From Pseudomonas cerasi (GTDB lineage: Bacteria; Pseudomonadota; Gammaproteobacteria; Pseudomonadales; Pseudomonadaceae), in assembly GCF_900074915.1 (NCBI RefSeq), contig NZ_LT222319.1, positions 4,373,001 through 4,437,000 of the forward strand: 64,000 nt of DNA, given 5' to 3'. The notes beneath the pieces are model-generated. The model saw only the letters and a list, made by a program, of their open reading frames with translations. It was not told the origin of the DNA and ran no database searches. Positions 52,192-60,816 of this stretch are shown here, piece by piece (the stretch's first letter is position 1; each line of letters starts with the position of its first letter). Made by a program: the position numbers and the translations under genes.

Positions 52192-53706
52192 ATGGATACT
52201 TTCGGTTATCTGGGCCAGGGCTTCGGTGTCGCCCTGACGCCTTACAACCTGATCACGGCGCTGTGCGGAACATTGATCGGTACTGTCGTCGGCCTGCTGC
52301 CGGGGCTTGGACCGATCAACGGTGTGGCGCTGCTGATCCCTATCGCTTTCGCACTGGGCCTGCCGCCCGAATCGGCGCTGATTCTGCTGGCAGCCGTCTA
52401 CCTGGGCTGCGAATACGGCGGGCGTATCAGCTCGATCCTGCTGAACATCCCGGGTGAAGCGTCCACCGTGATGACCACCCTGGACGGCTACCCGATGGCC
52501 CGCCAGGGCCTGGCTGGCGTTGCACTGTCGCTCTCGGCATGGAGTTCGTTCATCGGCGCGTTCATCGCCACCTGCGGCATGGTGCTGTTCGCGCCCCTGC
52601 TCGCCAAATGGGCGATTGCCTTCGGCCCGGCGGAATACTTCGTGCTGATGGTCTTCGCGATCGTCTGTCTGGGCGGGATGGCCGGTGACCGGCCGTTGAA
52701 GACGTTCATTGCCGCGCTGATCGGGCTGTTCCTGTCTGCAGTAGGTATCGATGCCAACAGCGGGGTATACCGTTTCACGGGCGACAATATTCACCTCACC
52801 GATGGCATTCAGTTCGTGGTGCTGGTGCTGGGCCTGTTTTCGATCAGCGAAATCCTTTTGCTGCTGGAGAAGACCCATCGCGGTCAGGAGGCCGTCAAGG
52901 CCACCGGGCGCATGATGTTCAACGTCAAGGAAGCCGCTGCCGTGTTCGTGGTGAACATTCGCTGCGGTCTGCTGGGGTTCATCCTTGGCGTATTGCCTGG
53001 CGCCGGTGCGACGCTGGCCAGCGCGGTCGCTTACATGACGGAAAAACGCATCGCCGGCGCCAGCGGCAAGTTCGGCCAGGGCGACATGCGTGGCCTGGCC
53101 GCACCCGAGACGGCCATCGGCGCAACGGCCTGCGGCGCCCTGGTGCCGATGCTGACGCTGGGCGTGCCGGGTTCAGGCACCACGGCGGTAATGATCGGCG
53201 CCTTGTCGCTTTACAACATCACGCCTGGCCCGATGCTGTTTCAACAGCAGCCGGACATCGTCTGGGGCCTTATCGCGTCGTTGTTCATCGCCAACATCAT
53301 GCTGGTGATCCTCAACATCCCGATGATTCGCCTCTTCACGCGCATCCTTGCCGTGCCGAACTGGGCACTGGTCCCGGTGATTGCGATCATCACCGGCATC
53401 GGTGTGTATGCGGTGCACGCCACCACGTTCGACCTGTTCCTGATGGTCGGTATCGGTATCTTCGGCTACATCCTGCGCAAGCTGGACTTCCCGCTGTCGC
53501 CGATCCTGCTCGGGTTCATCCTTGGCGGTCTGATGGAGCAGAACCTGCGTCGCGCCCTGTCGATCTCCAACGGCGAACTGGGGATCCTCTGGTCCAGCCC
53601 GATCACTCTCGGGGTCTGGGTGGTAACCGTGTTCATGCTGCTGTTCCCGCTGCTGCGCATCTGGCGCAAGCGCGCCAGACAGCAGGCCGCTGCGGCGCAT
53701 GGCTGA
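52192..53706 (+). CDS. tctA: Tripartite tricarboxylate transporter large membrane subunit
   Basis: 504 residues, ~11-12 membrane helices. The two conserved family signatures are present: LPGLGPINGVALLIP (~38) and GVLPGAGATLASAVAYMTEKR (~264). It drives ion-coupled uptake of the tricarboxylate delivered by TctC. The start immediately follows tctB and the end overlaps the next gene by 8 nt. Confidence 0.95.
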   Translation: MDTFGYLGQGFGVALTPYNLITALCGTLIGTVVGLLPGLGPINGVALLIPIAFALGLPPESALILLAAVYLGCEYGGRISSILLNIPGEASTVMTTLDGYPMARQGLAGVALSLSAWSSFIGAFIATCGMVLFAPLLAKWAIAFGPAEYFVLMVFAIVCLGGMAGDRPLKTFIAALIGLFLSAVGIDANSGVYRFTGDNIHLTDGIQFVVLVLGLFSISEILLLLEKTHRGQEAVKATGRMMFNVKEAAAVFVVNIRCGLLGFILGVLPGAGATLASAVAYMTEKRIAGASGKFGQGDMRGLAAPETAIGATACGALVPMLTLGVPGSGTTAVMIGALSLYNITPGPMLFQQQPDIVWGLIASLFIANIMLVILNIPMIRLFTRILAVPNWALVPVIAIITGIGVYAVHATTFDLFLMVGIGIFGYILRKLDFPLSPILLGFILGGLMEQNLRRALSISNGELGILWSSPITLGVWVVTVFMLLFPLLRIWRKRARQQAAAAHG

Positions 53707-54733
53707 TTCGTCTCTGCGCCAATGGTGGGCAACGCCGCTGGTCGGCCTGCTGGGCGGCTACCTCGCCAGCCAGGTCGGCTGGCCGTTGCCATGGATGGTG
53801 GGCTCGTTGCTGGCAATCATTCTGGTGCGCTGCCTGACACCTTGGCAACTGGCGCAGATTCCCGGCGGTCGCAAGTTCGGTCAGTTGATCATCGGGATCG
53901 GCATCGGCCTGCACTTCACGCCGGTAGTCATCGAACAGGTACTGGCGCATTTCGGGCTGATTTTCATCGGAGCCCTGGTCACCAGTCTGTCGTGCCTGGT
54001 CGGCGTGTGGCTGATGCTGCGTACCGGAGAGGATCGCCCTACCGCGTTCTTCTCCAGCATGCCGGGCGGTTCCGGGGAGATGGTCAACCTTGGCGCACGT
54101 AACGGTGCAACGCTGAGCAGTGTCGCTGCCGCGCAAAGTCTGCGGGTACTTGCCGTAGTACTGTGCGTGCCGGCGATCTTCAAATACCTGCTGGGTGATG
54201 GCGCACCCGCCTTGCATGCCAGCATCGTGGACTGGCGCTGGCTGGCCGTTCTGCTGCCGCTCGGGGCTGCGCTGGCCTGGCTGTGGCAACGTCTCAAACA
54301 GCCCAATCCCTGGCTGTTCGGCCCGCTGTTGCTCAGTGCCGTGGCGAGCGTGGTCTGGGATTTGAAAATCGGCCTGCCCAACGGTGCCAGTCAGCTCGGT
54401 CAGTTGCTGATCGGCAGCGGGCTGGGTTGTCATTTCAATCGGGAGTTCTTTCGGCGTGCGCCATCGTTCCTCGCGCGCACGCTTCTGGGCACTGCCTTGA
54501 CCATGCTGATCGCCGCGCTGGCGGCACTGGCGCTGAGCGCCCTCACCCACCTGGACCTGCGTTCACTGACGCTGGGCATGATGCCCGGCGGCATCGCAGA
54601 GATGAGCCTGACCGCCGAAGTGCTGCAACTGTCGGTGCCGCTGGTCACGGCCATGCAGGTCATGCGCCTGCTGTTCGTGCTGTTTCTTGCCGAGCCGTTG
54701 TACCGGCGCTGGAGCAAACGGCTCGCTGACTGA
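53699..54733 (+). CDS. AbrB-family (AmoA-like) membrane protein
   Basis: 344 residues, about 10 membrane helices arranged as two internal repeats. Each repeat carries a related motif: SMPGGSGEMVNLG (~119) and MMPGGIAEMSLTA (~296). Named AbrB in databases but unrelated to the Bacillus regulator. The function is unknown, although linkage to TCT transporters recurs. It overlaps tctA by 8 nt, so it is likely part of the same transcript. Confidence 0.88.
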   Translation: MADSSLRQWWATPLVGLLGGYLASQVGWPLPWMVGSLLAIILVRCLTPWQLAQIPGGRKFGQLIIGIGIGLHFTPVVIEQVLAHFGLIFIGALVTSLSCLVGVWLMLRTGEDRPTAFFSSMPGGSGEMVNLGARNGATLSSVAAAQSLRVLAVVLCVPAIFKYLLGDGAPALHASIVDWRWLAVLLPLGAALAWLWQRLKQPNPWLFGPLLLSAVASVVWDLKIGLPNGASQLGQLLIGSGLGCHFNREFFRRAPSFLARTLLGTALTMLIAALAALALSALTHLDLRSLTLGMMPGGIAEMSLTAEVLQLSVPLVTAMQVMRLLFVLFLAEPLYRRWSKRLAD

Positions 54734-54757
54734 ACAGGTCGCTGGAATCCTCTCAAA

Positions 54758-55450
54758 TCAAAGCGCAGGCAAGCGCCAGTCGATCGGCGCGATGCCGTTT
54801 TGCTCAAGGTACTTGTTGGCCCGTCCGAAGTGTCCATTGCCCAGGAAGCCTTTGTAGGCTGACAACGGCGACGGATGGACGGAGGTCAGCACCAGATGCT
54901 TGGTCGCATCGACCAGTTTCTGCTTGCTCTGCGCATGAGCGCCCCACAGCAGGAACACCAGATGCGGCTGGTGCTCGCTGACCACTTGAATGATCCGGTC
55001 GGTGAAGTGCTGCCAGCCTTTTCCTGCATGGGAAGCCGCGTTGGCGCGCTCGACAGTGAGGGTGGTATTCAGCAACAAAACGCCCTGATCAGCCCAGGAT
55101 TGCAGGCAACCGTGGTTCGGAATATCGATGTTCAGGTCGCGTTTCAGCTCTTTGTAGATGTTGACCAGCGATGGCGGCGTCGGCACACCCGGCTGCACCG
55201 AGAAGCACAGGCCATGCGCCTGATTCGGGCCGTGATAAGGGTCCTGGCCAAGGATGACCACTTTCACGTTATCCAGCGGCGTGGAGTTCAATGCATTGAA
55301 GATCAGTGGCCCGGGCGGATAGATTTCCTTGCCGGCCGCGTGCTCCTGACGCAGAAACTCGCGCAATTGAGCCATGTAGGGTTGTTCGAATTCGTCACGC
55401 AGGGCGTTTTTCCAGCTGGGCTCAAGCTTGATGCGGTCGTCGCTAGTCAT
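54758..55450 (-). CDS. ung: Uracil-DNA glycosylase
   Basis: 230 residues from ATG 55450 (MTSDDRIKLEPSWKN). The catalytic motif GQDPYHG with Asp70 and the C-terminal HPSPLSAYKGF minor-groove loop are both intact. It removes uracil from DNA to start base-excision repair. The longer in-frame upstream start is not needed. Confidence 0.97.
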   Translation of the reverse strand: MTSDDRIKLEPSWKNALRDEFEQPYMAQLREFLRQEHAAGKEIYPPGPLIFNALNSTPLDNVKVVILGQDPYHGPNQAHGLCFSVQPGVPTPPSLVNIYKELKRDLNIDIPNHGCLQSWADQGVLLLNTTLTVERANAASHAGKGWQHFTDRIIQVVSEHQPHLVFLLWGAHAQSKQKLVDATKHLVLTSVHPSPLSAYKGFLGNGHFGRANKYLEQNGIAPIDWRLPAL

Positions 55451-55530
55451 GGTTACATCCGGTAAAAACAATGCGCGGACACTAGGAAAGCCGGGCCGCA
55501 AAGTCAATGCCGGTTGCGACATGCGCCCTC

Positions 55531-55585
55531 AAGATCGGACGCAGAGCCTAAAGAAGAGCGTGCCGACGCGGGGCATCGGCACGCT
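55531..55585. repeat. Interspersed palindromic repeat
   Basis: A partial GATCGGACGCAGAGCC element is followed by a perfect 10-bp stem AGCGTGCCGA / TCGGCACGCT (55557-55566 and 55576-55585). It resembles the hairpin unit at ~19900 and belongs to the same dispersed repeat class. Confidence 0.65.
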
Positions 55586-55644
55586 GGTCAGTTCACAGCA
55601 GTCAGCTTGCTGCGTTGGCATGACAGTGAGCACGCAGACTTCAG

Positions 55645-56106
55645 CTATCGATGCCCACCACGACCATCGCCGCGCCCACCTCTTCCATGATCACGGCCAT
55701 CTCGTCCGCCACGCCCACCATGATCGTCCCAGCCTCGGTCGCCGCGGAAGCCGTCGTTGCGGCCGAAGCCACCATTGCCGCGAAAGCCGTCATTGCGGCC
55801 AAAGCCATCGTTTCTCCAGCCATAACCCGGTGGACGTCCCGGCTGGTAGTAGCGCGGCGGGGGCGGTGGCGCGTAATAGCGGGGTGCCGGGGCGTAGTAG
55901 CGAGGCTGGGTGTAATAGCGCGGTTGAGGCGCCACATAGATGCGTCGCTCCTGGTAGTAGGTAGAGCGGTAGCCATTGTCATACGCGTAGGCGCCGCCAA
56001 CGACAGTCGGCTGCGTGTACACATCGGATTCGTAGTAACCGGGACCTGCGTAGCAACCAGAAAGGAAAAGGGTCAGCAACGTGATAAGCAAGGGTCTTCG
56101 ATACAT
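55645..56106 (-). CDS. Tyr/Pro/Gly-rich lipoprotein
   Basis: 153 residues from ATG 56106 (MYRRPLLITLLTLFLSGCYAG). A lipoprotein signal peptide has lipobox LSGC. The mature part is low-complexity: Tyr/Pro repeats (RYYAPxP) at ~55-95, then Gly-Arg-Asp repeats (GxGRNDGFRG, GGRGGRDGR) to the C-terminus. No catalytic domain. Probably a surface or periplasmic structural protein of unknown role. Confidence 0.75.
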   Translation of the reverse strand: MYRRPLLITLLTLFLSGCYAGPGYYESDVYTQPTVVGGAYAYDNGYRSTYYQERRIYVAPQPRYYTQPRYYAPAPRYYAPPPPPRYYQPGRPPGYGWRNDGFGRNDGFRGNGGFGRNDGFRGDRGWDDHGGRGGRDGRDHGRGGRGDGRGGHR

Positions 56107-56436
56107 GGCGGCCTCCTGGACCGCGATTGGGCCAATCCAGCGACGCTGGTCGGCGTCCGTCAAAGCGGTTGGCGGACGAATTATCTGACATCGAAAAGGC
56201 ACTCTAGTGCCTTCGGGCAGCGTCGAGGCCTGGCTATGAATGGCCCGTCACTGTCTCGCAAAGGCTCTGCAACCAAGGCCTGCAGGCGTATTTCAACGTT
56301 CTACAAAGATGCTACAAAACATTTCACCCACCCTTGCCTCATCACGGTGCGCCCTCGCACCAGCACAAGGCGACTCCTGCGACAGATGACCGAAGACGAC
56401 TCGCCCGGCCCTTGAAAAACAAGGCGCGGCACAAGT

Positions 56437-56452
56437 TGGCACAACTCTCGCT
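56437..56452 (+). promoter_or_regulatory. Candidate sigma-54 promoter of the guanidine operon
   Basis: TGGCAC (56437-56442), 5-nt spacer, TCGCT (56448-56452). The invariant GG and GC are in the correct -24/-12 spacing, with one mismatch from TTGCW. It lies 60 bp upstream of the riboswitch. The gap 56107-56436 otherwise contains only an inverted repeat, GGTGCG / CGCACC (56346-56361), which is not in the NtrC-site orientation. Confidence 0.55.
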
Positions 56453-56511
56453 TGATGATGGGTGTGCAGGAGTCAACACAGGTTCGCGGCACCACAATTT
56501 GCAATAGCCGA

Positions 56512-56602
56512 CTAGGGTTCCGGCTTGCCGCCAGGCAAGTGGCTGGTCCGAGAGTTGGCGACCTCCAGTAGAGGTTACACGGCGGGACAAAAGCCCGGGA
56601 GA
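56512..56602 (+). ncRNA. Guanidine-I riboswitch aptamer (ykkC class)
   Basis: Key conserved elements are in order: CTAGGGTTCCG at the 5' end, a variable hairpin, CTGGTCCGAGAG, a second variable hairpin (ACCTC...GAGGT), then ACACGGCGGGACAAAAG and CCCGGGAGA at the 3' end. This is the canonical guanidine-I aptamer. It precedes guanidine transport and degradation genes, which are known targets of the class. Confidence 0.95.
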
Positions 56603-56645
56603 CAGGGACACCAGTGGTGTCACGTTGCTCCTGGCCGCCTTTTTT
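56597..56645 (+). terminator. Riboswitch-controlled terminator
   Basis: GGAG (56598-56601) can pair with CTCC (56628-56631) and GACAC (56607-56611) with GTGTC (56617-56621), followed by TTTTTT at 56640-56645. The stem shares the 3' strand of the aptamer (CGGGAGA). Ligand binding should therefore disrupt it and allow transcription into the transporter gene 22 nt downstream. Confidence 0.8.
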
Positions 56646-56666
56646 CACTACTGGAGATTTCTCAAC

Positions 56667-57734
56667 ATGCAAAAGTCTCGTCTCTTCGGCCTGCTGACGG
56701 CAGGCCTGCTTGCTGCGTTGAGCCTCTCGGCGAATGCCGCCCAGAAAGATCACTTCAACGTCTGCTGGACCATCTACGCAGGCTGGATGCCGTGGGAATA
56801 CGCGGGTAGCCAGGGCATCGTCGACAAGTGGGCGAAAAAGTACGGCATCAAGATCGATGTCACCCAGCTCAACGACTACGTCGAATCCATCAATCAGTAC
56901 ACCGCCGGCCAGTTCGATGGCTGCACCATGACCAACATGGACGCCCTTACCATCCCGGCCGCAGGTGGCGTGGAAAGCACGGCACTGATCGTCAGCGACT
57001 TCTCCAATGGCAATGACGGCATCGTGCTCAAGGGCGAAGGCAAGAAAGTCGCCGATCTGAAAGGCATGGACGTCAATCTGGTCGAACTGTCGGTCTCCCA
57101 CTACCTGCTGGCCCGAGCGCTGGACAGCGTCAAGCTCAGTGAAAAAGACCTCAAGGTGGTCAATACCTCGGATGCCGATATCTCGGCAGCCTTCAATACT
57201 GACGATGTACAGGCGGTCACCACCTGGAACCCGATGCTTTCGGACATCAAGGCCAGGCCCGGCGTCACCGAAGTGTTCAACTCCAGCCAGATTCCTGGCG
57301 AGATCATGGACATGATGGTCGTCAACACTCAGACCTTGAAAGACAACCCGGCCCTGGGCAAGGCCCTGACTGGCGCCTGGTTTGAAGTGGTCGCGCTGAT
57401 GAACGCCAAAAACGCTCAGAGCAAGGCTGCGCTGGAACACATGGCCAAGGCATCGGGGACCGATCTGGCCGGCTTCCAGGCGCAACTGGACACCACCAAG
57501 CTGTTTGCCACGCCCAAGGAAGCCCTTGAGTTCGCGACCAGCAAACAGCTGCCGGACACCCAGCGCAAGGTGGCTGACTTCTCGTTCGCCCATGGTTTGC
57601 TCGGCGAAGGCGCACGCGATGCCGATGCGGTCGGCATGTCGTTCGCCAATGGCGTGATGCTCGGCGACAAGGGCAATCTCAAGCTGCACTTTGACCCCAG
57701 CTACGTGCAGATGGCCGTCGACGGCAAGCTGTAA
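56667..57734 (+). CDS. Guanidine/urea-type ABC transporter substrate-binding protein
   Basis: 355 residues from ATG 56667. The signal peptide (~1-25) ends LSANAA. The mature protein is an NMT1/SsuA-like binding protein (FNVCWTIYAGWMPWEYA...CTMTNMDALTIPA). It heads the operon behind the guanidine-I riboswitch, with permease and ATPase genes next. The ligand is inferred to be guanidine from the RNA and enzymes, although older annotation would say urea. Confidence 0.88.
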   Translation: MQKSRLFGLLTAGLLAALSLSANAAQKDHFNVCWTIYAGWMPWEYAGSQGIVDKWAKKYGIKIDVTQLNDYVESINQYTAGQFDGCTMTNMDALTIPAAGGVESTALIVSDFSNGNDGIVLKGEGKKVADLKGMDVNLVELSVSHYLLARALDSVKLSEKDLKVVNTSDADISAAFNTDDVQAVTTWNPMLSDIKARPGVTEVFNSSQIPGEIMDMMVVNTQTLKDNPALGKALTGAWFEVVALMNAKNAQSKAALEHMAKASGTDLAGFQAQLDTTKLFATPKEALEFATSKQLPDTQRKVADFSFAHGLLGEGARDADAVGMSFANGVMLGDKGNLKLHFDPSYVQMAVDGKL

Positions 57735-57761
57735 ATCACGTTCAGTAGAAAGGTCATTGCC

Positions 57762-58577
57762 ATGCGTTTGATAAACCGCCATCCGGATCGTGCCGGTCGC
57801 CTGATACTGGTGATCCTGCCGTTCGCCCTGTTGCTGTTCGCCTATTTCATGGGCTCGGCCACCCGGCTTGCGGAAAACCCCAGCGACAAACTGCTGCCCA
57901 GCGCGGTACAGATGGCCGATGCGGTCAAGCGCATGGCGTTCGTTGCCGACCCGCGCAGCGGTGACTACCTGCTGTGGCAGGACAGCGCATCGAGCCTGCA
58001 ACGCCTCGCCATCGGCCTGGGGATCAGCGCGCTGTTGGGTCTGTGTCTGGGCATCGCAGCGGGCATCCTGCCGTTGTGCGGCGCAACGCTGTCGCCCTTG
58101 CTGACGGTACTGTCGATGGTGCCGCCGCTGGCCATTCTGCCGATTCTGTTCATCGTGTTCGGTCTGGGCGAGTTGTCGAAGGTGATGCTGATCGTGATCG
58201 GTATCACACCGATTCTGGCCCGTGATCTGGAACAGCGCGCCCGTGAAATCCCGGTCGAACTGCTGATCAAGGCGCAAACCCTCGGCGCCTCGACCTGGAC
58301 ACTGATCCTGCGGGTGATCCTGCCGCAATTGCTGCCACGCCTGTTAATCGCCCTGCGCCTGGTGCTGGGTTCGGCGTGGCTGTTCCTGATCGCCGCCGAG
58401 GCGATTGCCTCGACTGACGGTCTGGGCTACCGGATCTTCCTGGTGCGGCGCTATCTGGCGATGGACGTGATTCTGCCCTATGTGGTGTGGATCACCCTGC
58501 TCGCCTGGCTGATGGACTGGGGTCTGAAGGCCCTGACCCGACGTGCCTTTCCCTGGTACGAAGGAGCGCGGGCATGA
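57762..58577 (+). CDS. ABC transporter permease of the guanidine operon
   Basis: 271 residues with about six membrane helices and the BPD_transp_1 EAA-type loop (RAREIPVELLIKAQTLGAS...ILPQLLPRLL, ~160-195). Partner of the adjacent binding protein and ATPase. It overlaps the ATPase gene by 4 nt. Confidence 0.9.
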   Translation: MRLINRHPDRAGRLILVILPFALLLFAYFMGSATRLAENPSDKLLPSAVQMADAVKRMAFVADPRSGDYLLWQDSASSLQRLAIGLGISALLGLCLGIAAGILPLCGATLSPLLTVLSMVPPLAILPILFIVFGLGELSKVMLIVIGITPILARDLEQRAREIPVELLIKAQTLGASTWTLILRVILPQLLPRLLIALRLVLGSAWLFLIAAEAIASTDGLGYRIFLVRRYLAMDVILPYVVWITLLAWLMDWGLKALTRRAFPWYEGARA

Positions 58578-59356
58578 GCTTTATCAGTGTGCGCAATGTC
58601 TGGCAGCAATACGCCGACCAGGTGGTGCTCGAGGGCCTCAACCTGGACGTGGCCGAAGGCGAGTTCTGCACGCTGGTCGGCGCGTCGGGCTGCGGTAAAT
58701 CGACTTTTCTGCGCCTGTTGCTGGGTCAGGAAACCCCCAGTCGCGGTCTGATCACGCTGGACGGGACGGCGCTGCGCAATGAGCCGGATGCCAGCCGAGG
58801 CGTGGTGTTTCAGCGCTATTCGGTATTCCCGCACCTGTCGGTGCTCGACAACGTGGCACTGGGTCTGGAGCTGCCCCGCTCGCCCTGGCTCGGCCGTCTG
58901 TTCGGCCAGGCAAAAAACGAGGCACGCGAGCACGCCGCACAGTTGCTCGGCAAGGTCGGCCTGGGGCATGCGCTGGACAAGTACCCGACGCAATTGTCCG
59001 GCGGTATGCAACAGCGACTGGCGATTGCCCAGGCGCTGATCATGAAACCCCGCGTCCTGCTGCTGGACGAGCCGTTCGGCGCGCTCGACCCTGGTATCCG
59101 CAAGGACATGCATCACCTGCTGCTGGACCTGTGGCGCGAAACCAAACTGACCGTGTTCATGGTCACCCACGACCTGTCCGAAGGCTTCAACCTCGGCACC
59201 CGCCTGCTGGTATTCGACAAGGTGCGCCACGACCCGCACGCGCCCGGAGCCTATGGCGCGCGCATCACTTACGACATCCCCCTCAACAGCGAACGCCGCG
59301 CCGAGCGCGCCGCCATCGATTCGCTGCTCAACGTTTCAGAGGAGCCCGTTCAATGA
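58574..59356 (+). CDS. ABC transporter ATP-binding protein of the guanidine operon
   Basis: 260 residues from ATG 58574, overlapping the permease stop. Walker A GASGCGKST (~37), Q-loop VFQRYSVFP, signature LSGGMQQR (~137), Walker B VLLLDEPFGALD and H-loop THD are all present. Nitrate/taurine-type ATPase energising guanidine uptake. The 4-nt overlap with the next gene continues the coupled operon. Confidence 0.93.
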   Translation: MSFISVRNVWQQYADQVVLEGLNLDVAEGEFCTLVGASGCGKSTFLRLLLGQETPSRGLITLDGTALRNEPDASRGVVFQRYSVFPHLSVLDNVALGLELPRSPWLGRLFGQAKNEAREHAAQLLGKVGLGHALDKYPTQLSGGMQQRLAIAQALIMKPRVLLLDEPFGALDPGIRKDMHHLLLDLWRETKLTVFMVTHDLSEGFNLGTRLLVFDKVRHDPHAPGAYGARITYDIPLNSERRAERAAIDSLLNVSEEPVQ

Positions 59357-60078
59357 CTGACTCAACCACGCTTTATCCGGTTTTCGCCGAAGAACTGCTG
59401 CCCGGTGGCGGCCATCGTTCGTTCGTCCTCAAGCGCGGTGAATTGCTGCGCCTGACCGACCTGCACGGCAACGCCAACGTCAGCCTGACCCTGCTCAACG
59501 CCCACGAAAAAACCGAGCGGCTGAACCTGCCCGACAGCCTCAAATGCCAGCACACCGCTCGCCTGAGCAACGGTCATTGCCTGTATTCGGACATGGGCCG
59601 AGTGCTGGCGGCCATCGTCACTGACACCTGCGGCTGGAGCGACAGCATCGGCGGCGTGCTCAATGCGCAGGAAGTCGCTGAAAAATACGGCCAGGGCCGT
59701 TATCAGGAATTGCGCAACGGCTTCTTCCGCAATGGCGTCGACAACCTGCTGGTCGAGCTGGGCAAATGGGGGCTGGGGCTGTCCGACCTGTTGATGACCC
59801 TCAACCTGTTCAGCCGTGTCGATGTCGACGAGACAGGAACCCTGCACTTCGCGCCGAACAACTCCAAGGCCGGTGACTACATCGAACTCTACGCACCAAT
59901 GGACACGCTGGTGGTACTGACCGCGCTGCAACACCCGATGGACCCCAACCCGGAATATGCCCCGCAACCGCTCAAGCTCAGCTGGATGAAGGCCGACGCC
60001 AGCGTTGCCGAGCACTGCCGTACATCGCGCCCGGAAAACGAGCGCGGCTTCATCAACACCGACCGCCTGTTCGCCTGA
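59353..60078 (+). CDS. DUF1989 protein, urea carboxylase-associated protein 1; carboxyguanidine deiminase subunit
   Basis: 241 residues from ATG 59353. DUF1989 features include a GxxxRLTDLHGNANVSLTLLN block, HTARLSNGHCLYSDMGRVLAAIVTDTCGWSD (with conserved His and Cys) and NNSKAGDYIELYAPMDTLVVL near the end. Such paired proteins were originally named urea carboxylase-associated. They have been shown to form a deiminase that converts carboxyguanidine to allophanate. Probably CgdA or CgdB; I do not assign which. Confidence 0.88.
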   Translation: MTDSTTLYPVFAEELLPGGGHRSFVLKRGELLRLTDLHGNANVSLTLLNAHEKTERLNLPDSLKCQHTARLSNGHCLYSDMGRVLAAIVTDTCGWSDSIGGVLNAQEVAEKYGQGRYQELRNGFFRNGVDNLLVELGKWGLGLSDLLMTLNLFSRVDVDETGTLHFAPNNSKAGDYIELYAPMDTLVVLTALQHPMDPNPEYAPQPLKLSWMKADASVAEHCRTSRPENERGFINTDRLFA

Positions 60079-60089
60079 GGAGCCCTGTC

Positions 60090-60707
60090 ATGAATTCACA
60101 CACTCACCTTTGCTGCGACGCAACCATACCGGCAGGCGAGCCGTTCCTGGCCGAAGTCAAGGCCGGGCAGACCGTGCGCATCCTCGATCTGCAAGGCAAC
60201 CAGGCCGTCGACACGCTGTTTTTCAGCCTGAGCAACCCGCGTGAGCGCTACGATGTGCAGCGCACCCTGCGCCGCCAGAACAGCGTATACCTGACCACCG
60301 GCAGCGTGCTGTTTTCCAACCTCGGCCAGCCGATGCTGACCATTGTCGATGACACCTGCGGTCGCCACGACACACTCGGTGGCGCGTGCGCGCAAGAGAG
60401 CAACACCGTGCGCTACGCCCTGGAAAAGCGCTACATGCACAGCTGCCGCGACAACTACCTGCGCGCCTGTGTGCATGACGGCCGCCTGAGCAAGGCAGAC
60501 ATCGGCCCCAACATCAATTTCTTCATGAACGTACCGGTGACAGCCGAAGGCGGCCTGACCTTCGAAGACGGTATTTCCGCGCCCGGCAAATACGTCGAGC
60601 TGCGCGCTGAAATGGACGTGATCGTGCTGATTTCCAACTGTCCGCAGCTCAACAACCCCTGCAATGGCTACAACCCGACGCCTGCGCAGCTGTTGATTCG
60701 CGACTGA
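60090..60707 (+). CDS. DUF1989 protein, urea carboxylase-associated protein 2; carboxyguanidine deiminase subunit
   Basis: 205 residues, paralogous to the preceding gene. It has RILDLQGNQAVDTLFFSL, LTTGSVLFSNLGQPMLTIVDDTCGRHD, a His/Cys-bearing segment (MHSCRDNYL) and ISAPGKYVELRAEMDVIVLISNCPQLNNPCNGYNPTP at the C-terminus with candidate metal-binding Cys residues. It is expected to form a heteromer with the preceding protein. A guanidine-II riboswitch lies between it and the carboxylase gene. Confidence 0.88.
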   Translation: MNSHTHLCCDATIPAGEPFLAEVKAGQTVRILDLQGNQAVDTLFFSLSNPRERYDVQRTLRRQNSVYLTTGSVLFSNLGQPMLTIVDDTCGRHDTLGGACAQESNTVRYALEKRYMHSCRDNYLRACVHDGRLSKADIGPNINFFMNVPVTAEGGLTFEDGISAPGKYVELRAEMDVIVLISNCPQLNNPCNGYNPTPAQLLIRD

Positions 60708-60724
60708 CCCGGCACCTGCCCTCA

Positions 60725-60772
60725 GCAACGGACGACCGTTGCGTAGATTGATCAATAGCGGGACGGCCCGCT
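60725..60772 (+). ncRNA. Guanidine-II riboswitch (mini-ykkC class)
   Basis: Two GC-rich hairpins capped by ACGR tetraloops define this class, and both are present. P1 is GCAACGG-ACGA-CCGTTGC (60725-60742) and P2 is AGCGGG-ACGG-CCCGCT (60757-60772), with a 14-nt linker. A further hairpin (GAAACC / GGTTTC, 60782-60804) lies just before the GGGG ribosome binding site (60806-60809), suggesting translational control of the carboxylase gene. Confidence 0.88.
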
Positions 60773-60816
60773 TCCCATCACGAAACCGAGCGCGACTGGG
60801 TTTCCGGGGTTATGCC

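Noticed and set aside
56346..56361. GGTGCG-N4-CGCACC inverted repeat as an NtrC site
   Set aside because: The half-sites are in the opposite orientation to the NtrC consensus (GCACC...GGTGC).
56301..58328. 675-codon minus-strand ORF
   Set aside because: Runs antisense through the guanidine-I riboswitch and transporter genes; the plus-strand genes are certain.
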